64,000 nucleotides of DNA, from assembly GCF_000019525.1 (NCBI RefSeq), contig NC_010506.1, positions 930,001 to 994,000 on the forward strand, written 5' to 3'. Positions 26,052 to 35,713 of this stretch are shown piece by piece. The position numbers were made by a program, and so were the translations under genes. Below the pieces are notes generated by a model. It did not search any database. It was not told where the DNA came from and saw nothing but the letters and a program-made list of their open reading frames with translations. Source of the stretch: Shewanella woodyi ATCC 51908 (lineage in GTDB: Bacteria; Pseudomonadota; Gammaproteobacteria; Enterobacterales; Shewanellaceae). Position 1 is the stretch's first letter. The number at the start of each line of letters is the position of its first letter.

Positions 26052-27434
26052 ATGTCTGAACCGACAGCATTAAGTCTTATTCCACCTGTGGTGGTCCTGG
26101 TGTTAGCGATTGTGCTACGCCGTCCAATCCTTTCGTTAATTATTGGTGCACTAGTGGGACTCGTTATGTTCGAGCCCGAAAACTTGCTCACTAATTTTAC
26201 CGATATCTCTCTTTCAGTGATGGCCGATGAGACCATTGGTTGGCTTATTCTTGTGTGTGGTGGCTTCGGTGCCCTGATCGCGTTATTGGTGAAAACCGGT
26301 GGTTCGATGGCATTTGGTCGTCATGCCCTAAAGTTGGCCAAGGGACCCAAATCATCACTCTTTATGACCTTTATCTTAGGTGTGGTGATCTTTATTGATG
26401 ATTACCTCAATGCCCTGACTGTCGGCTCAACCATGAAGCGAGTAACCGATAAGTTTAAGGTCTCTCGTGAGATGTTGGCCTATGTGGTGGACTCAACGGC
26501 TGCACCAATCTGTGTGCTTGTTCCACTCTCCACGTGGGCAGTGTTCTTCGGTGGTCTGCTGGTGGATAATGGTATTGCAAGTGAGGGACAAGGTATTGCT
26601 GTTTATATGCAAGCTATTCCTTACATGCTTTATGCTTGGCTGGCGGTGGCTATGGTGCTGTTAGTTATCTTAGGTATAGTGCCCGCATTTGGTCCGATGA
26701 AAAAAGCTCAGCTTGCAGCTTCTCAAGGGGAGCCTGCTTTAAAGCAGATCGATCTCGATGAAGTACAGACCTCTGATGAATATGCGGTTAAAGCGATTGA
26801 GGATGAGTTTAAACACGCCGATGAGCAGGGTAAGTTGCATAACTTCTTCGTGCCTATTCTTCTGCTTGTTGGCTTTACTGTTTACTTTGATATCGATGTA
26901 TTGAAGGGGTTAGTGGCGACTTTGGCGGTTACTTTACCTTATTATGGTTTGCAAAAGCTGATGCCACTGTCTGAGATGATGGAGCAGATGATCGATGGCT
27001 TTAAAAATATGTTGCCAGCGATCGGGACTGTGATCGCGGCATTTATCTTTAAAGATGTGTGCGATAAATTGATGCTACCTCAGTATGTGATCGATACGCT
27101 AAGTCCATTTATGACACCAGACCTGTTGCCTGCTGTCGTGTTCTTGAGTATGTCTATTTTGGCATTTGCAACTGGATCAAGCTGGGGGATTTTTGCGGTT
27201 TCTATCCCTATCGTGATGCCATTGGCCCAATCGGTTGATGCCAATATTCCATTGGTGATAGGTGCACTGTTATCTGCTTCATCTTTCGGTAGTCAGGCTT
27301 GTTTCTATTCTGACTCCACTGTATTGGCCGCTCAAGGCTCAGGCTGTAACTTAGTGAGTCATGCCGTGACTCAGTTGCCATATGCCTTAATTGCAGCAGC
27401 AGTCACCTTTGTGGGCTTCCTGTTGCTGGCATAA
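26052..27434 (+). CDS. NhaC-type Na+/H+ antiporter family protein
   Basis: A 460-residue inner-membrane transporter with about eleven hydrophobic segments. GVVIFIDDYLNALTVGSTMKR near residues 115-135 and the VVDSTAAPICVLVPLSTW and GSSWGIFAVSIPI blocks are typical of the NhaC / YuiF antiporter branch, in which the paired Asp residues are candidates for the ion site. Its substrate could be sodium/proton or an organic anion such as malate or amino acid; sequence alone does not settle it. A cytoplasmic loop at about 215-265 is charged. AAGGA lies nine bases upstream, and a strong terminator follows. Confidence 0.88.
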   Translation: MSEPTALSLIPPVVVLVLAIVLRRPILSLIIGALVGLVMFEPENLLTNFTDISLSVMADETIGWLILVCGGFGALIALLVKTGGSMAFGRHALKLAKGPKSSLFMTFILGVVIFIDDYLNALTVGSTMKRVTDKFKVSREMLAYVVDSTAAPICVLVPLSTWAVFFGGLLVDNGIASEGQGIAVYMQAIPYMLYAWLAVAMVLLVILGIVPAFGPMKKAQLAASQGEPALKQIDLDEVQTSDEYAVKAIEDEFKHADEQGKLHNFFVPILLLVGFTVYFDIDVLKGLVATLAVTLPYYGLQKLMPLSEMMEQMIDGFKNMLPAIGTVIAAFIFKDVCDKLMLPQYVIDTLSPFMTPDLLPAVVFLSMSILAFATGSSWGIFAVSIPIVMPLAQSVDANIPLVIGALLSASSFGSQACFYSDSTVLAAQGSGCNLVSHAVTQLPYALIAAAVTFVGFLLLA

Positions 27435-27460
27435 TGCACCGCCTATAGTCAAAAAATTAA

Positions 27461-27493
27461 CACCAGAGCAGTTGAACTGCCTGGTGTTTTTTT
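27461..27493 (+). terminator. Terminator of the antiporter gene
   Basis: CACCAG-AGCAGTTGAACTGC-CTGGTG with a second inner stem (GCAGTT/AACTGC) is followed by seven T residues. Confidence 0.9.
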
Positions 27494-27603
27494 ATATCTG
27501 CCACATGAAAACTGATCGCTGTAGATTCTAAATTAGTATCGCCTGATTAAATTATGTTAGTTTTAGGTTAACTTTTTGGCCTAACTATTTTCAGGGTGTC
27601 TCG

Positions 27604-28209
27604 TTGGTAGCGAAGAATAAGTCAAATGTGTCAGACATTTTTGCTAAATACTCGAACAAGTTAAAGCGAGTGATTGGCCGGATCGTACAGCCTGATGATA
27701 TTGACGACATAGTACAAGATACCTTTGTGCGCAGTTATGAGGCTGAACTAAAGCAAGAGATTAAGTATGTTCGTAGTTATATGCTTAAAACGGCAAAACA
27801 TCTGGCTTTGAATCACGTCGCGAAATCTTCCTATCGATTCAATCACTCTATTGAAGAGTTTGTTGAGACTCCCATAGAGCTTATCTCCACCTCCTTTGAA
27901 TCTGAGTTCGAGAGCAAAGAGCGATTTCTATTTTTTTGTCGTGCAACGGAGCAGCTTTCAGAGCCTGTTAGAAAATGTTTTATTTTGAAAAAGGTGTATG
28001 GTTTAAGCCAAAGTGAAATTGCAAAATACCTTAATATCAGTGAAAGCACGGTAGAGAAGCATGTCGCCAAGGGATTATTCAAAAGCGTACAGTATATGGA
28101 AAGCGTCAGTGCTCAAGGTGAATCATTGCAAACTCCTTCAGCGTTATCAAAGCGGTCTGCAGGTCATCAAGATAGTCAGTCTAATATAAAAGAGTTTATT
28201 AGCAGATGA
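27604..28209 (+). CDS. ECF sigma factor, FecI type
   Basis: The 201-residue protein has sigma region 2 (DDIDDIVQDTFVRSYEAE at about residues 31-48, followed by YVRSYMLKTAKHLALNH) and region 4 (LSQSEIAKYLNISESTVEKHVAKG at about 137-160). A Ser/Gln-rich tail of about 30 residues is unusual for the family. The start is TTG at 27604, with AGGG upstream. Its stop overlaps the start of the FecR-like gene (ATGA), and a TonB receptor with a signalling domain follows, so it should be a surface-signal-responsive sigma factor for that receptor. Confidence 0.93.
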   Translation: MVAKNKSNVSDIFAKYSNKLKRVIGRIVQPDDIDDIVQDTFVRSYEAELKQEIKYVRSYMLKTAKHLALNHVAKSSYRFNHSIEEFVETPIELISTSFESEFESKERFLFFCRATEQLSEPVRKCFILKKVYGLSQSEIAKYLNISESTVEKHVAKGLFKSVQYMESVSAQGESLQTPSALSKRSAGHQDSQSNIKEFISR

Positions 28210-29285
28210 GTACAATTAAACAGTTTTACAGTAAAGAGGAACTTCAAGAGCAAGCTGCTTTGTGGATAAGCCGTATCGATAGAGGCTTATCTGAGGTTGA
28301 AATAGATTCACTGTCTAAATGGGTTAGTGAGAGTAAGGCTCATCAAGATGCTCTGTTTGAGATGGCTTCCTATTGGGACGATTTAAGTGTTCTTAATGAA
28401 CTCAGCGTGCTTTTCCCTCTTGAAACAGCAAAAAATAAGTCTAAATGGCAGTACGCAGCCATCGCTGCAAGTTTTCTGCTGCTCTCTTTTGTTGGAGGAA
28501 ATTGGCTTTTAGGCGGCCAAATCTCTCAACATATCTGGGGGGCAGGTGAAATCTACACCCAAAGGTTAGAGAGTCCTGTCGGCAAACAAACAAGCTTCTC
28601 TCTACCTGATGGAACTCAAGTTCAGTTAAACACCAATAGTGTTGTCGAGGTCGATTATTCATCAAACTATCGCCAGCTTACTTTAGTGACTGGTGAGGCT
28701 AAATTCGATGTGGCTAAAGATAGGTCTAAGCCTTTTACTGTCACAGCTGGTGTGCAAGCATTTACAGCCCTAGGTACGGTTTTTAATGTTCAGAAAAATG
28801 ATGAACAGGATATGGAGTTAGTGGTTACTCACGGCAAAGTACTGGTAACCTCTGTCGATAAGAGCCTAGAGCAGATTAAAGAATCACTCAGTGATATTGC
28901 TGAGCAGAGCTTACCGGGATTGTTAGTTTCCACCGGCGAGAAGGTCGTGATTGCTAAAAACACCAGCTTGGCCGTTGAAGCTTTGCCGCTTGAGCAGATG
29001 CAACGTGATCTGGCTTGGCAACAGGGGATGCTTATTTTTGAGGGTGAGCCTTTATCCCAAGCATTAGACGATGTAAGCCGCTATACGTCGGTTAAATTCG
29101 AGATTGTCGATCCAGAACTGTCAGAACTGAAAGTGGCAGGCTACTTTAAAGCGGGTGATGTTGATGGCTTACTGGCCTCTTTAAGCAGTAATTTTAACAT
29201 AGTTCATGTTAAAGATAGTGACAATATCATTCACTTAACTGCACCAAGTAACACTAATCCTACAAAAAAATTAACAATACAATAG
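28206..29285 (+). CDS. FecR family anti-sigma / signal transducer
   Basis: A 359-residue inner-membrane protein. Residues 10-55 are the cytoplasmic FecR N-terminal domain (LWISRIDRGLSEVEIDSL...HQDALFEMASYWDDL) that holds the sigma factor; one membrane segment lies at about 79-100; the periplasmic FecR domain spans about 120-215 (LPDGTQVQLNTNSVVEVDY); the last 90 residues resemble the STN-like end (LSQALDDVSRYTSVKFEI). It overlaps the sigma gene by four bases and precedes the receptor gene by about 70 bases. Confidence 0.93.
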   Translation: MSTIKQFYSKEELQEQAALWISRIDRGLSEVEIDSLSKWVSESKAHQDALFEMASYWDDLSVLNELSVLFPLETAKNKSKWQYAAIAASFLLLSFVGGNWLLGGQISQHIWGAGEIYTQRLESPVGKQTSFSLPDGTQVQLNTNSVVEVDYSSNYRQLTLVTGEAKFDVAKDRSKPFTVTAGVQAFTALGTVFNVQKNDEQDMELVVTHGKVLVTSVDKSLEQIKESLSDIAEQSLPGLLVSTGEKVVIAKNTSLAVEALPLEQMQRDLAWQQGMLIFEGEPLSQALDDVSRYTSVKFEIVDPELSELKVAGYFKAGDVDGLLASLSSNFNIVHVKDSDNIIHLTAPSNTNPTKKLTIQ

Positions 29286-29358
29286 AGGATTCCTCCTTCT
29301 GAACTGTTTATTAATACTGCGTAGATGGCAAACATTGGTTTGTCCGAAGCAAACTTCG

Positions 29359-32241
29359 ATGATGCAAGCATGCTTGTTGATGCTGAGTGCGGTAATGCTG
29401 GTGGTGACTCTGCCTGCATCTGCCGAGAGTTTGATTCGCTTTGATATTGATAAACAACGAGCCGATAAAGCCATTATTGAGTTTGCAAAGCGGTCTAATC
29501 AAACAATAGTTTTTTCGTTTGATTTAACCAAAAAACACTATGCAAACAACCTTAATGGTTATTACTCGGTGACTTCCGGTTTAAAAAAATTACTAGATGG
29601 TACCGGTCTAATCGCTGTTGTTGATCTCTCTGGTCTATTGAGCATTCAAGCTGATGAACAGGAAAGGATAAATACAACAATGAAAAAAACAACAATAGCG
29701 GCTCTACTGCCCCTAGCGATAGGGACCACAGGCCAAGTTGTACAAGCGCAAGAGGTGGAGCAAGTTGAGGACGAGATAGAATCAATCTCAGTGATTGGTA
29801 GTCGTGTTCCAGGTAGAAGTTCAAACGAACTGCCCGTTCCCGTTGATATTTTAACGGCCGAAGATCTTGCAAATACTGGCCAAACGGAAGTCGGTCGTAT
29901 GTTGCAGGCGATAGCCCCCTCTTTTAACTTTTCAAGCTCTGCGATCAGTGATGGTACCGATGCTCTGAGACCTGCGACTCTGCGTGGCTTAGGCCCAGAT
30001 CAAACCTTGGTATTGATCAATGGTAAAAGGCGTCATCAAGCCAGTCTTATTCACATCAATACATCGGTTGGACGAGGCACTGCAGGGACAGATATGAATG
30101 CTATCCCCGCATCAGCGATTAAACGTATTGAAGTTTTGCGTGACGGTGCTGCGGCTCAATATGGTTCAGATGCAATTGCCGGTGTGATTAACATTGTACT
30201 GAATGATGCCGTTGATGGCGGTAAAATTGGCGTCTCTTACGGTGAGCATTCAGAGGGCGACGGTGAAACCACCAATGTTGATATCTCTAAAGGCTTTGCC
30301 TTAGGGGAAGATGGCTACTTAGATGCGACGTTCAACTTTAGAGATCGTGGTTCAACCAATAGGGCAGGCCTTCATGGGTCATGCCAGTTTTCAGGTTGTA
30401 CTGATGCCGCCAATGGCGCGCAACTGGCTGGCGATCCAAGAGAGCTGACTGCGGACAGAAACACCTTCCGCATTGGTGATGCAACCTCTGAGCAGATAGG
30501 TATTGTGCTCAACACCGGCTATGAGCTGGGTGATGGCGAGCTTTATGGTTTCCTTACCTACTCAAATCGTGACAATGAGTCTGCCGCATTCTTCCGCCAC
30601 AACAATAACAATGGCGGTAATGCACCACTGCAAGATGGTGATGCCACCATTCCTGCGGGCTTCCTGCCTAAGATAAATTCTGAGATCAGTGACCTTTCAT
30701 ATAACTTTGGTTATCGGACTGATTTCGACAATGATGCTTCGCTAGATTTGTCCTACACCTATGGTCGAAATAAGATTGACTATACAACCAGTGACACCAT
30801 CAACTCATCTTATGCCAACTCATTAATCTATACCTCCACAATGACGGCCGATGAGATCCGCTCTTCGATACCTCGCGAAGGTTTTGCCTATGGGTTAGAG
30901 CTTTCGTTGCAAACCCTCAACTTAGATTACACAAAGCAGTATGATCTGTTTGCCCTAGCCATGGGAGCTGAAATTAGAACTGACGAGTACCGAGTGACAC
31001 CGGGTGAAGAGTACTCATACCGTGACTATGATACTGACGCGATGGGGCAGAGCTTGTATGCGACCGACCGCAGTGCCGGTACCCAAGGTTTTGGTGGGAT
31101 AGGTCCGGTTTCTGAAGTGGATGAAACCCGTGATGTTTTCTCTTTCTATGTAGAGTTAGAAGCTGATATTACCGACGATCTTTTGGTCAGTGGTGCGGCG
31201 CGTTATGATGACTATGAAGGCTTCGGTGACAGCACCAACTTTAAATTTGCGGCTAACTGGTCAGTGACCGATGAAATCTCTCTACGCAGTGCGGTGAGCA
31301 CAGGCTTTAGAGCACCGTCAATGCAGCAACTTTACTTCAATAATATCAGTACTCAGTTTATCAATAACCCAGATCCAAATGCGCCTTCAGGTGATCAGAT
31401 AGCGGTTCAGGTGGGTACCTTTAGAAACGACAGTGAACTGGCAAAATCAATCGGGATCCCTGAGCTTAAAGAGGAGGAGTCGACCAACTTCAGTATTGGT
31501 ACTGTTATCGACCTAGGTTATGACATCAATCTAACGGTTGATTACTACTCCATCGATATTGATGATCGTATTGTGATCAGTAATAAACTAGGGTTTGGCT
31601 TAGATAATAATCTAGATAACGCATTGACTGCGGCGGGTGCTGGAGCAGGTCAGTTCTTCCTTAATGGGGCGGATACTGAAACCAGCGGTGTCGACATTAT
31701 TGCGACCTGGAATACAGAAGTGTTAAGCGGAGACCTTAAGCTGGTTTTTGCGGCTAACTTCACTGAAACAGAGGTGGTTAATATCTTTACTCCGCCAAAC
31801 AGTGCCTTAGATGGAATTCCACCTGAAGATATTTTCTCGCAGCAAGATATCTCCATTATTGAAGATTGGCAGCCAGAAGATCGCATCAGTTTAACTGGAT
31901 TATATACGTTCGATGATCTGACTGTGAACTTAGGGTTTAACCGTTATGGCGAGTACACAGTAACTGACGGAGATAGCCAAACTTACGGCGCAGAGATCCT
32001 CACCGATCTTCGCATTAAATACCAAGTGACTGACAACTTATCATTCAACATCGGTGGCAATAACATTTTTGATGTTTACCCTGATGAGAACATGATTGGT
32101 AACTCGAGATCGGGAACCATTGTTGACAGCGCAGGTAATGAAATCGTTAACAGCCCGGGGGTATTTACCTATTCACGTCGTTCAGCACCATTTGGATTTA
32201 ATGGGGCTTACTACTATGCGGGGGCTGAATACAGCTTTTAA
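29359..32241 (+). CDS. TonB-dependent receptor with N-terminal signalling (STN) domain
   Basis: An outer-membrane transporter of about 960 residues paired with the FecI/FecR genes. A signal peptide (MMQACLLMLSAVMLVVT...PASA) leads into an STN domain (LIRFDIDKQRADKAIIEFAKRS to LLSIQADEQ), which contacts FecR. Then comes an unexpected second signal-like segment, MKKTTIAALLPLAIG...QAQ, at 29680, followed by a TonB-box-like region, the plug (VLINGKRR, VLRDGAAAQYGSDAIAGVINI) and a 22-strand barrel ending in Phe (YYYAGAEYSF). The substrate is unknown; no siderophore genes are nearby. The start is uncertain: a TTG at 29335 and ATGs at 29359 and 29362 are all in frame, and 29680 has its own AAAGGA. 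Confidence 0.9.
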   Translation: MMQACLLMLSAVMLVVTLPASAESLIRFDIDKQRADKAIIEFAKRSNQTIVFSFDLTKKHYANNLNGYYSVTSGLKKLLDGTGLIAVVDLSGLLSIQADEQERINTTMKKTTIAALLPLAIGTTGQVVQAQEVEQVEDEIESISVIGSRVPGRSSNELPVPVDILTAEDLANTGQTEVGRMLQAIAPSFNFSSSAISDGTDALRPATLRGLGPDQTLVLINGKRRHQASLIHINTSVGRGTAGTDMNAIPASAIKRIEVLRDGAAAQYGSDAIAGVINIVLNDAVDGGKIGVSYGEHSEGDGETTNVDISKGFALGEDGYLDATFNFRDRGSTNRAGLHGSCQFSGCTDAANGAQLAGDPRELTADRNTFRIGDATSEQIGIVLNTGYELGDGELYGFLTYSNRDNESAAFFRHNNNNGGNAPLQDGDATIPAGFLPKINSEISDLSYNFGYRTDFDNDASLDLSYTYGRNKIDYTTSDTINSSYANSLIYTSTMTADEIRSSIPREGFAYGLELSLQTLNLDYTKQYDLFALAMGAEIRTDEYRVTPGEEYSYRDYDTDAMGQSLYATDRSAGTQGFGGIGPVSEVDETRDVFSFYVELEADITDDLLVSGAARYDDYEGFGDSTNFKFAANWSVTDEISLRSAVSTGFRAPSMQQLYFNNISTQFINNPDPNAPSGDQIAVQVGTFRNDSELAKSIGIPELKEEESTNFSIGTVIDLGYDINLTVDYYSIDIDDRIVISNKLGFGLDNNLDNALTAAGAGAGQFFLNGADTETSGVDIIATWNTEVLSGDLKLVFAANFTETEVVNIFTPPNSALDGIPPEDIFSQQDISIIEDWQPEDRISLTGLYTFDDLTVNLGFNRYGEYTVTDGDSQTYGAEILTDLRIKYQVTDNLSFNIGGNNIFDVYPDENMIGNSRSGTIVDSAGNEIVNSPGVFTYSRRSAPFGFNGAYYYAGAEYSF

Positions 32242-32280
32242 TTAAGCAGTTCATTAAACCGTTAATTATTGTCTTCACCA

Positions 32281-32320
32281 GACACAAAAAAACCTAGCGA
32301 AAGCTAGGTTTTTTTGTGTC
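32281..32320. terminator. Perfect bidirectional terminator
   Basis: An 18-bp perfect stem (GACACAAAAAAACCTAGC and complement) closed by a GAAA loop, with seven A and seven T residues inside the arms. It separates the convergent receptor and rhlE genes. Confidence 0.95.
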
Positions 32321-32334
32321 GCAATAGAAGTGGC

Positions 32335-33819
32335 TTACTTACCCCAAATATTACTATTTGATGTTGGCTTAGAAGCTGGAGAGCTAGATGAACTCTGGCC
32401 AGAAGGTTTACGTGAGCGGCCATGGCTTGAGTTCTTATCATTTGGCTTATGACCGCGTGCCGCTTCGCCGCTACGTTGGCCATCTTTATGCTCTGTTTTG
32501 CCTTCACTGTTTCTACGTGGGCGTCTATTCTTGTCAGAGTCGCTGCGGGTATCACCGCTACCACGTCCCTGTTTACTTCCGCGAGACTGGCTATTGCCAT
32601 TACGGCCATTGCCTCTGCCATTTGCATTACGCGGACCGCGATTTTGACCATGCTTTTGGCTATTAAGATCATTGTCAGGCAAAACCTGAGTCGGCACAAA
32701 GCCCTCAACCTCTTTACGGGGAATATTCTGCTTAATTAAGCGCTCGATATCCCTAAGTAGCTTGCTCTCATCGCCGCTAACTAGAGACACTGCTTGACCG
32801 TTCGCGCCAGCACGACCTGTACGGCCGATACGATGAACGTAATCCTCAGGTACATTAGGTAGGTCGAAGTTAACGACGTTCGGCAGTTGATCGATATCGA
32901 TACCGCGAGCTGCGATATCAGTAGCAACTAATACGCGAACTTCGCCACTCTTAAAGTTTGCTAAGGCTTTTGTGCGGGCACCTTGGCTCTTATTACCGTG
33001 GATTGCCGCTGCGGTGAGGCCGCTAGCTTCAAGGTTTTTAGCAATACGGTTAGCGCCATGTTTAGTGCGACTAAATACCAGTACTTGTTTCCACTCATTC
33101 TGTTTAACCAGATGGATAAGGGCGGCAGTCTTCTGTTTCTGATCTACAGGATAGATATACTGCTCAACGGTTTTAGCCGTGGCATTACGCGGCGTAACAG
33201 ATATCTCAACTGGGTTGTTCACTAAGCCTTTAGCTAAGTTGCGGATATCATCAGAGAAGGTGGCCGAGAACATCAAGTTCTGGCGCTTGGCTGGCAATAT
33301 CTTAAGAATTTTTTTAATGTCATGAATAAAGCCCATGTCTAACATGCGGTCGGCTTCATCGAGTACCAGCACTTCAAGCTGTTTAAAGCTAACGGCGCCT
33401 TGATTATACAAGTCCAGTAAGCGACCCGGTGTTGCGACTAAGATGTCGACCCCTTTACCTAGCTTAGATATCTGCGGGCCTATGCCTACGCCACCAAAAA
33501 TAACGGCGGAGCGCAGTGGAAGGTTTTTACCGTACGTTTCAACGCTTTCTGCAACTTGAGCTGCCAGTTCACGGGTAGGAGTTAACACTAACGCTCGAAC
33601 CTGCTTTGCTGGAGCACGCTTTCCTCTGCTTAACAGCTCTAAAAGCGGTAGCGTAAATCCTGCTGTTTTACCTGTGCCTGTTTGAGCTGCGGCCATTACA
33701 TCTTTGCCTTCGAGTACAGCCGGAATGGCTTGGGCTTGAATTGGCGAAGGAGTATCGTAACCTTTTTGGGCAACAGCTTTTAATATTGGGGCTGATAACC
33801 CCAGGGAGGTAAAACTCAT
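32335..33819 (-). CDS. rhlE: DEAD-box RNA helicase RhlE
   Basis: The core has all DEAD-box motifs: [59 protein letters not shown] and [10 protein letters not shown]. The opening [16 protein letters not shown] matches E. coli RhlE, so I start at 33819 (GAGAGA upstream); a farther in-frame ATG at 33885 would add 22 residues not seen in the family. From about residue 385 the tail is low-complexity, rich in Gly, Asn, Arg and Ser, and probably binds RNA non-specifically and may drive condensation. RhlE acts in ribosome assembly and RNA decay, especially in the cold. Confidence 0.93.
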   Translation of the reverse strand: MSFTSLGLSAPILKAVAQKGYDTPSPIQAQAIPAVLEGKDVMAAAQTGTGKTAGFTLPLLELLSRGKRAPAKQVRALVLTPTRELAAQVAESVETYGKNLPLRSAVIFGGVGIGPQISKLGKGVDILVATPGRLLDLYNQGAVSFKQLEVLVLDEADRMLDMGFIHDIKKILKILPAKRQNLMFSATFSDDIRNLAKGLVNNPVEISVTPRNATAKTVEQYIYPVDQKQKTAALIHLVKQNEWKQVLVFSRTKHGANRIAKNLEASGLTAAAIHGNKSQGARTKALANFKSGEVRVLVATDIAARGIDIDQLPNVVNFDLPNVPEDYVHRIGRTGRAGANGQAVSLVSGDESKLLRDIERLIKQNIPRKEVEGFVPTQVLPDNDLNSQKHGQNRGPRNANGRGNGRNGNSQSRGSKQGRGSGDTRSDSDKNRRPRRNSEGKTEHKDGQRSGEAARGHKPNDKNSSHGRSRKPSGQSSSSSPASKPTSNSNIWGK

Positions 33820-33986
33820 AGATAGATCTCTCGGTGCATTAAAACAGCAGAATTCATGGAGCCAGTGACGCTGGCGGGCGTGCATCTTACAGGATAAGAG
33901 CTAAAAGAGCTAATTAATAAGCAGAGGAGGATGTTTTAGCCACCATAGGGCTTCTCTGTTTTAACGGGTTTGCTTGCAGAGCTATG

Positions 33987-34042
33987 TATACCCAAACAAC
34001 TTCAAGGTGCAGGATTCAGCATCTTGAGGTCGCTTGGGTATA
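33987..34042. repeat. Long imperfect palindrome (TATACCCAA type)
   Basis: Arms of 24 bases starting TATACCCAA pair with four mismatches, around an 8-base loop (AGGATTCA). The mismatches are of the A/G and C/T kind that still allow G-U pairs in one strand. Elements with the same TATACCCAA...TTGGGTATA ends are, to my knowledge, common between genes in Shewanella and Vibrio. Confidence 0.85.
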
Positions 34043-34161
34043 GCTATAGCTAATGAACGGAAATAGAGTTAAATCATTTTGTTTAAACTCTGTACGTGTT
34101 ACTCTCGCGCCCTAAACGCTCAACTTGGCTAAGACTGTTGGGTTATTAGTCTTTAGGTTTT

Positions 34162-34371
34162 ATGAAACAGTCGATAGTTAGTTATCTTAAAGATGATGAA
34201 AATCATTGGGTTGCTATACTTCAATGTGGACATTATCAACACGTTAGGCATACGCCACCTTGGGTAAATCGCCCTTGGGTGATAACAGCGCAGGGCCGAA
34301 AGTCTATGCTGGGTTATAAACTGAATTGCAAAAAATGTGATTTAGGGGCTGCTAAAGACGTGAGTGAGTAA
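34162..34371 (+). CDS. DUF3565 family small protein
   Basis: A 69-residue protein with the family pattern: WVAILQCGHYQHVRHTPPWVNRPWV and a late LNCKKCDLG. The Cys-Gly-His and Cys-x-x-Cys groups could bind a metal. The role is not known. A single-gene unit about 80 bases ahead of the DUF3622 gene on the same strand; AGG precedes the ATG. Confidence 0.85.
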   Translation: MKQSIVSYLKDDENHWVAILQCGHYQHVRHTPPWVNRPWVITAQGRKSMLGYKLNCKKCDLGAAKDVSE

Positions 34372-34454
34372 AATCACCGTAAAAATTTTGACTTAACGCG
34401 AGTGCAAAGATGATTTGCCAAGCGATAAGATTATATCTGTAGGAAATAAGTAAT

Positions 34455-34802
34455 ATGACACAAACTAAGAAATTCGATTTTCGCATCGTTCAAGATAAGG
34501 ACGTATGGGCCGCTGAGATCACGCGTCGTATGACAGCGAGAAAGACGATCGTTTCGAAAAGAAAAACTGGCTTTGCAACTGAAGCCGAGGCCACAGCTTG
34601 GGGTGAGAAAGAGCTTAAATCTTTCCTCGACAACCTGATGGAGCGTAACGAGCGCAAAGCTAAGCAGCGCGAAGTACGTAATGATGCTGCCGCTGCAAAA
34701 GAGCTTGCTGCCGATGCATGGCGCGATGCCCGTGATGTTGCCGATGGTGACAGAACTTTTGATGAAGATAGCGATGACTACGCATCTGATGAAGCTAAGT
34801 AA
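34455..34802 (+). CDS. DUF3622 family protein
   Basis: A 115-residue cytoplasmic protein found in Shewanella and Vibrio. Residues 1-65 (FDFRIVQDKDVWAAEITRRMT, FATEAEATAWGEKEL) are the recognisable part; this resembles the small beta-alpha fold used by integrase arm-binding domains, though DNA binding is only a guess. The C-terminus is helical and then strongly acidic (DEDSDDYASDE). AGGAA lies upstream and a strong terminator downstream. Confidence 0.85.
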   Translation: MTQTKKFDFRIVQDKDVWAAEITRRMTARKTIVSKRKTGFATEAEATAWGEKELKSFLDNLMERNERKAKQREVRNDAAAAKELAADAWRDARDVADGDRTFDEDSDDYASDEAK

Positions 34803-34856
34803 TTAGCCACTCTTTAGCGTATATAGTTTATCGCTTTATCATTAAGCGAAAAATAG

Positions 34857-34892
34857 AAGGCCGGTAGAGCAAACGCTCACCGGCCTTTTTTG
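34857..34892 (+). terminator. Terminator of the DUF3622 gene
   Basis: GGCCGGT-A-GAGC-AAAC-GCTC-ACCGGCC is a GC-rich stem followed by TTTTTTG. Confidence 0.95.
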
Positions 34893-35036
34893 TTTTTGTG
34901 CTTTGCAAGCGAACTTGCCAGATAACAAGGTAGTGAACTTGTGGGATAACAAGTTTCAAGTATCTTTTTAGTTGGGTTCATTGGGCTTCTTTTATATTTA
35001 TTGAACTTGCTAGGTACCATAGCTGTATTGTTATCT

Positions 35037-35180
35037 AACGCCTGTCCGGCGAGGAATGTGCAAACACTTCTGCGACACGCCGCAAGCACAATCCCTGTGG
35101 GCTCTGCCGTGACATCCATGTCACGGAAGGTCGCAGCCGCGTTCACACCCGATTATTTATCTCTTCGATTGAGGTTTTGG
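35037..35180 (-). repeat. Dispersed repeat, copy D (inverted)
   Basis: On the minus strand it reads AATCGAAGAGAT, GCGGCTGCGA, GAGCCCACAGGGAT, GCGGCGTGTCGCAGAAGT, the same order as copies at 38852 and 39142. Its internal hairpin is CCGTGACAT-GG-ATGTCACGG, where copy B has GGCAGC-ATGGAA-GCTGCC: different bases, same pairing and similar loop. Confidence 0.8.
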
Positions 35181-35475
35181 GCTGTAACTCATTTTTGGAC
35201 AGAAATGCGTTAGTGCATTGAGTCGAATTAAGCTGATATTGATTAGAAAAAGTATCTTAGCTCCCTAATCCGCCCCGGCCCCTTTATGGAGAGAAAAGAT
35301 GGAGGTAAATCAAAAACTAGTTGAAGATATATTGAGAAGACAAAAGGTATGGCTGTCCCGTCTTTTGTTGCAAGTGGTTTCTGGTGGCTTTAAAATTGAA
35401 AAAGCGAACTAGTGAGCTTAATGCTATTAGGATAAGCATATAACCCGCGATTAGGTTAAAGGCTTATAATGAAAG

Positions 35476-35500
35476 AACCCAGTTTTCACTGGGTTATTTT
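35476..35500 (+). terminator. Hairpin with T-rich tail
   Basis: AACCCAGT-TTTC-ACTGGGTT followed by ATTTTGCTTTT. It would insulate the island from upstream transcription. No confident gene precedes it. Confidence 0.65.
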
Positions 35501-35713
35501 GCTTTTAAATGTTTAAGAATATTAGCTAATTGCTCATTTTTACGCTTAAACGATCGGTATTGAACTAGTGAGCTCGCTTTTTTGTTGGGCGAGGAAGGGT
35601 CACCGGATACGACTTATTTTGATTTAGGTACAGTTGGATAGAGTATAGGTCTTGTAGATACAAGCTCTAACTAAAATGCTAAAATATAAATCTCGTAATA
35701 TTAAGAGAAAATC

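Larger units (their letters stand above)
34893..35713. other. 820-bp intergenic region ahead of the three-gene island
   Basis: It holds a minus-oriented copy of the dispersed repeat (35037-35180), a hairpin at 35476-35500 and otherwise unique AT-rich DNA. A frame of 37 codons at 35299-35412 is preceded by GGAGAGAAAAG, but its coding nature is doubtful. The last 60 bases before the DUF262 gene should contain the operon promoter. Confidence 0.7.

Noticed and set aside
35299..35412. A 37-codon frame preceded by GGAGAGAAAAG
   Set aside because: Too short to judge, no recognisable domain, and the spacing to the ATG is only fair. Noted in the intergenic entry.
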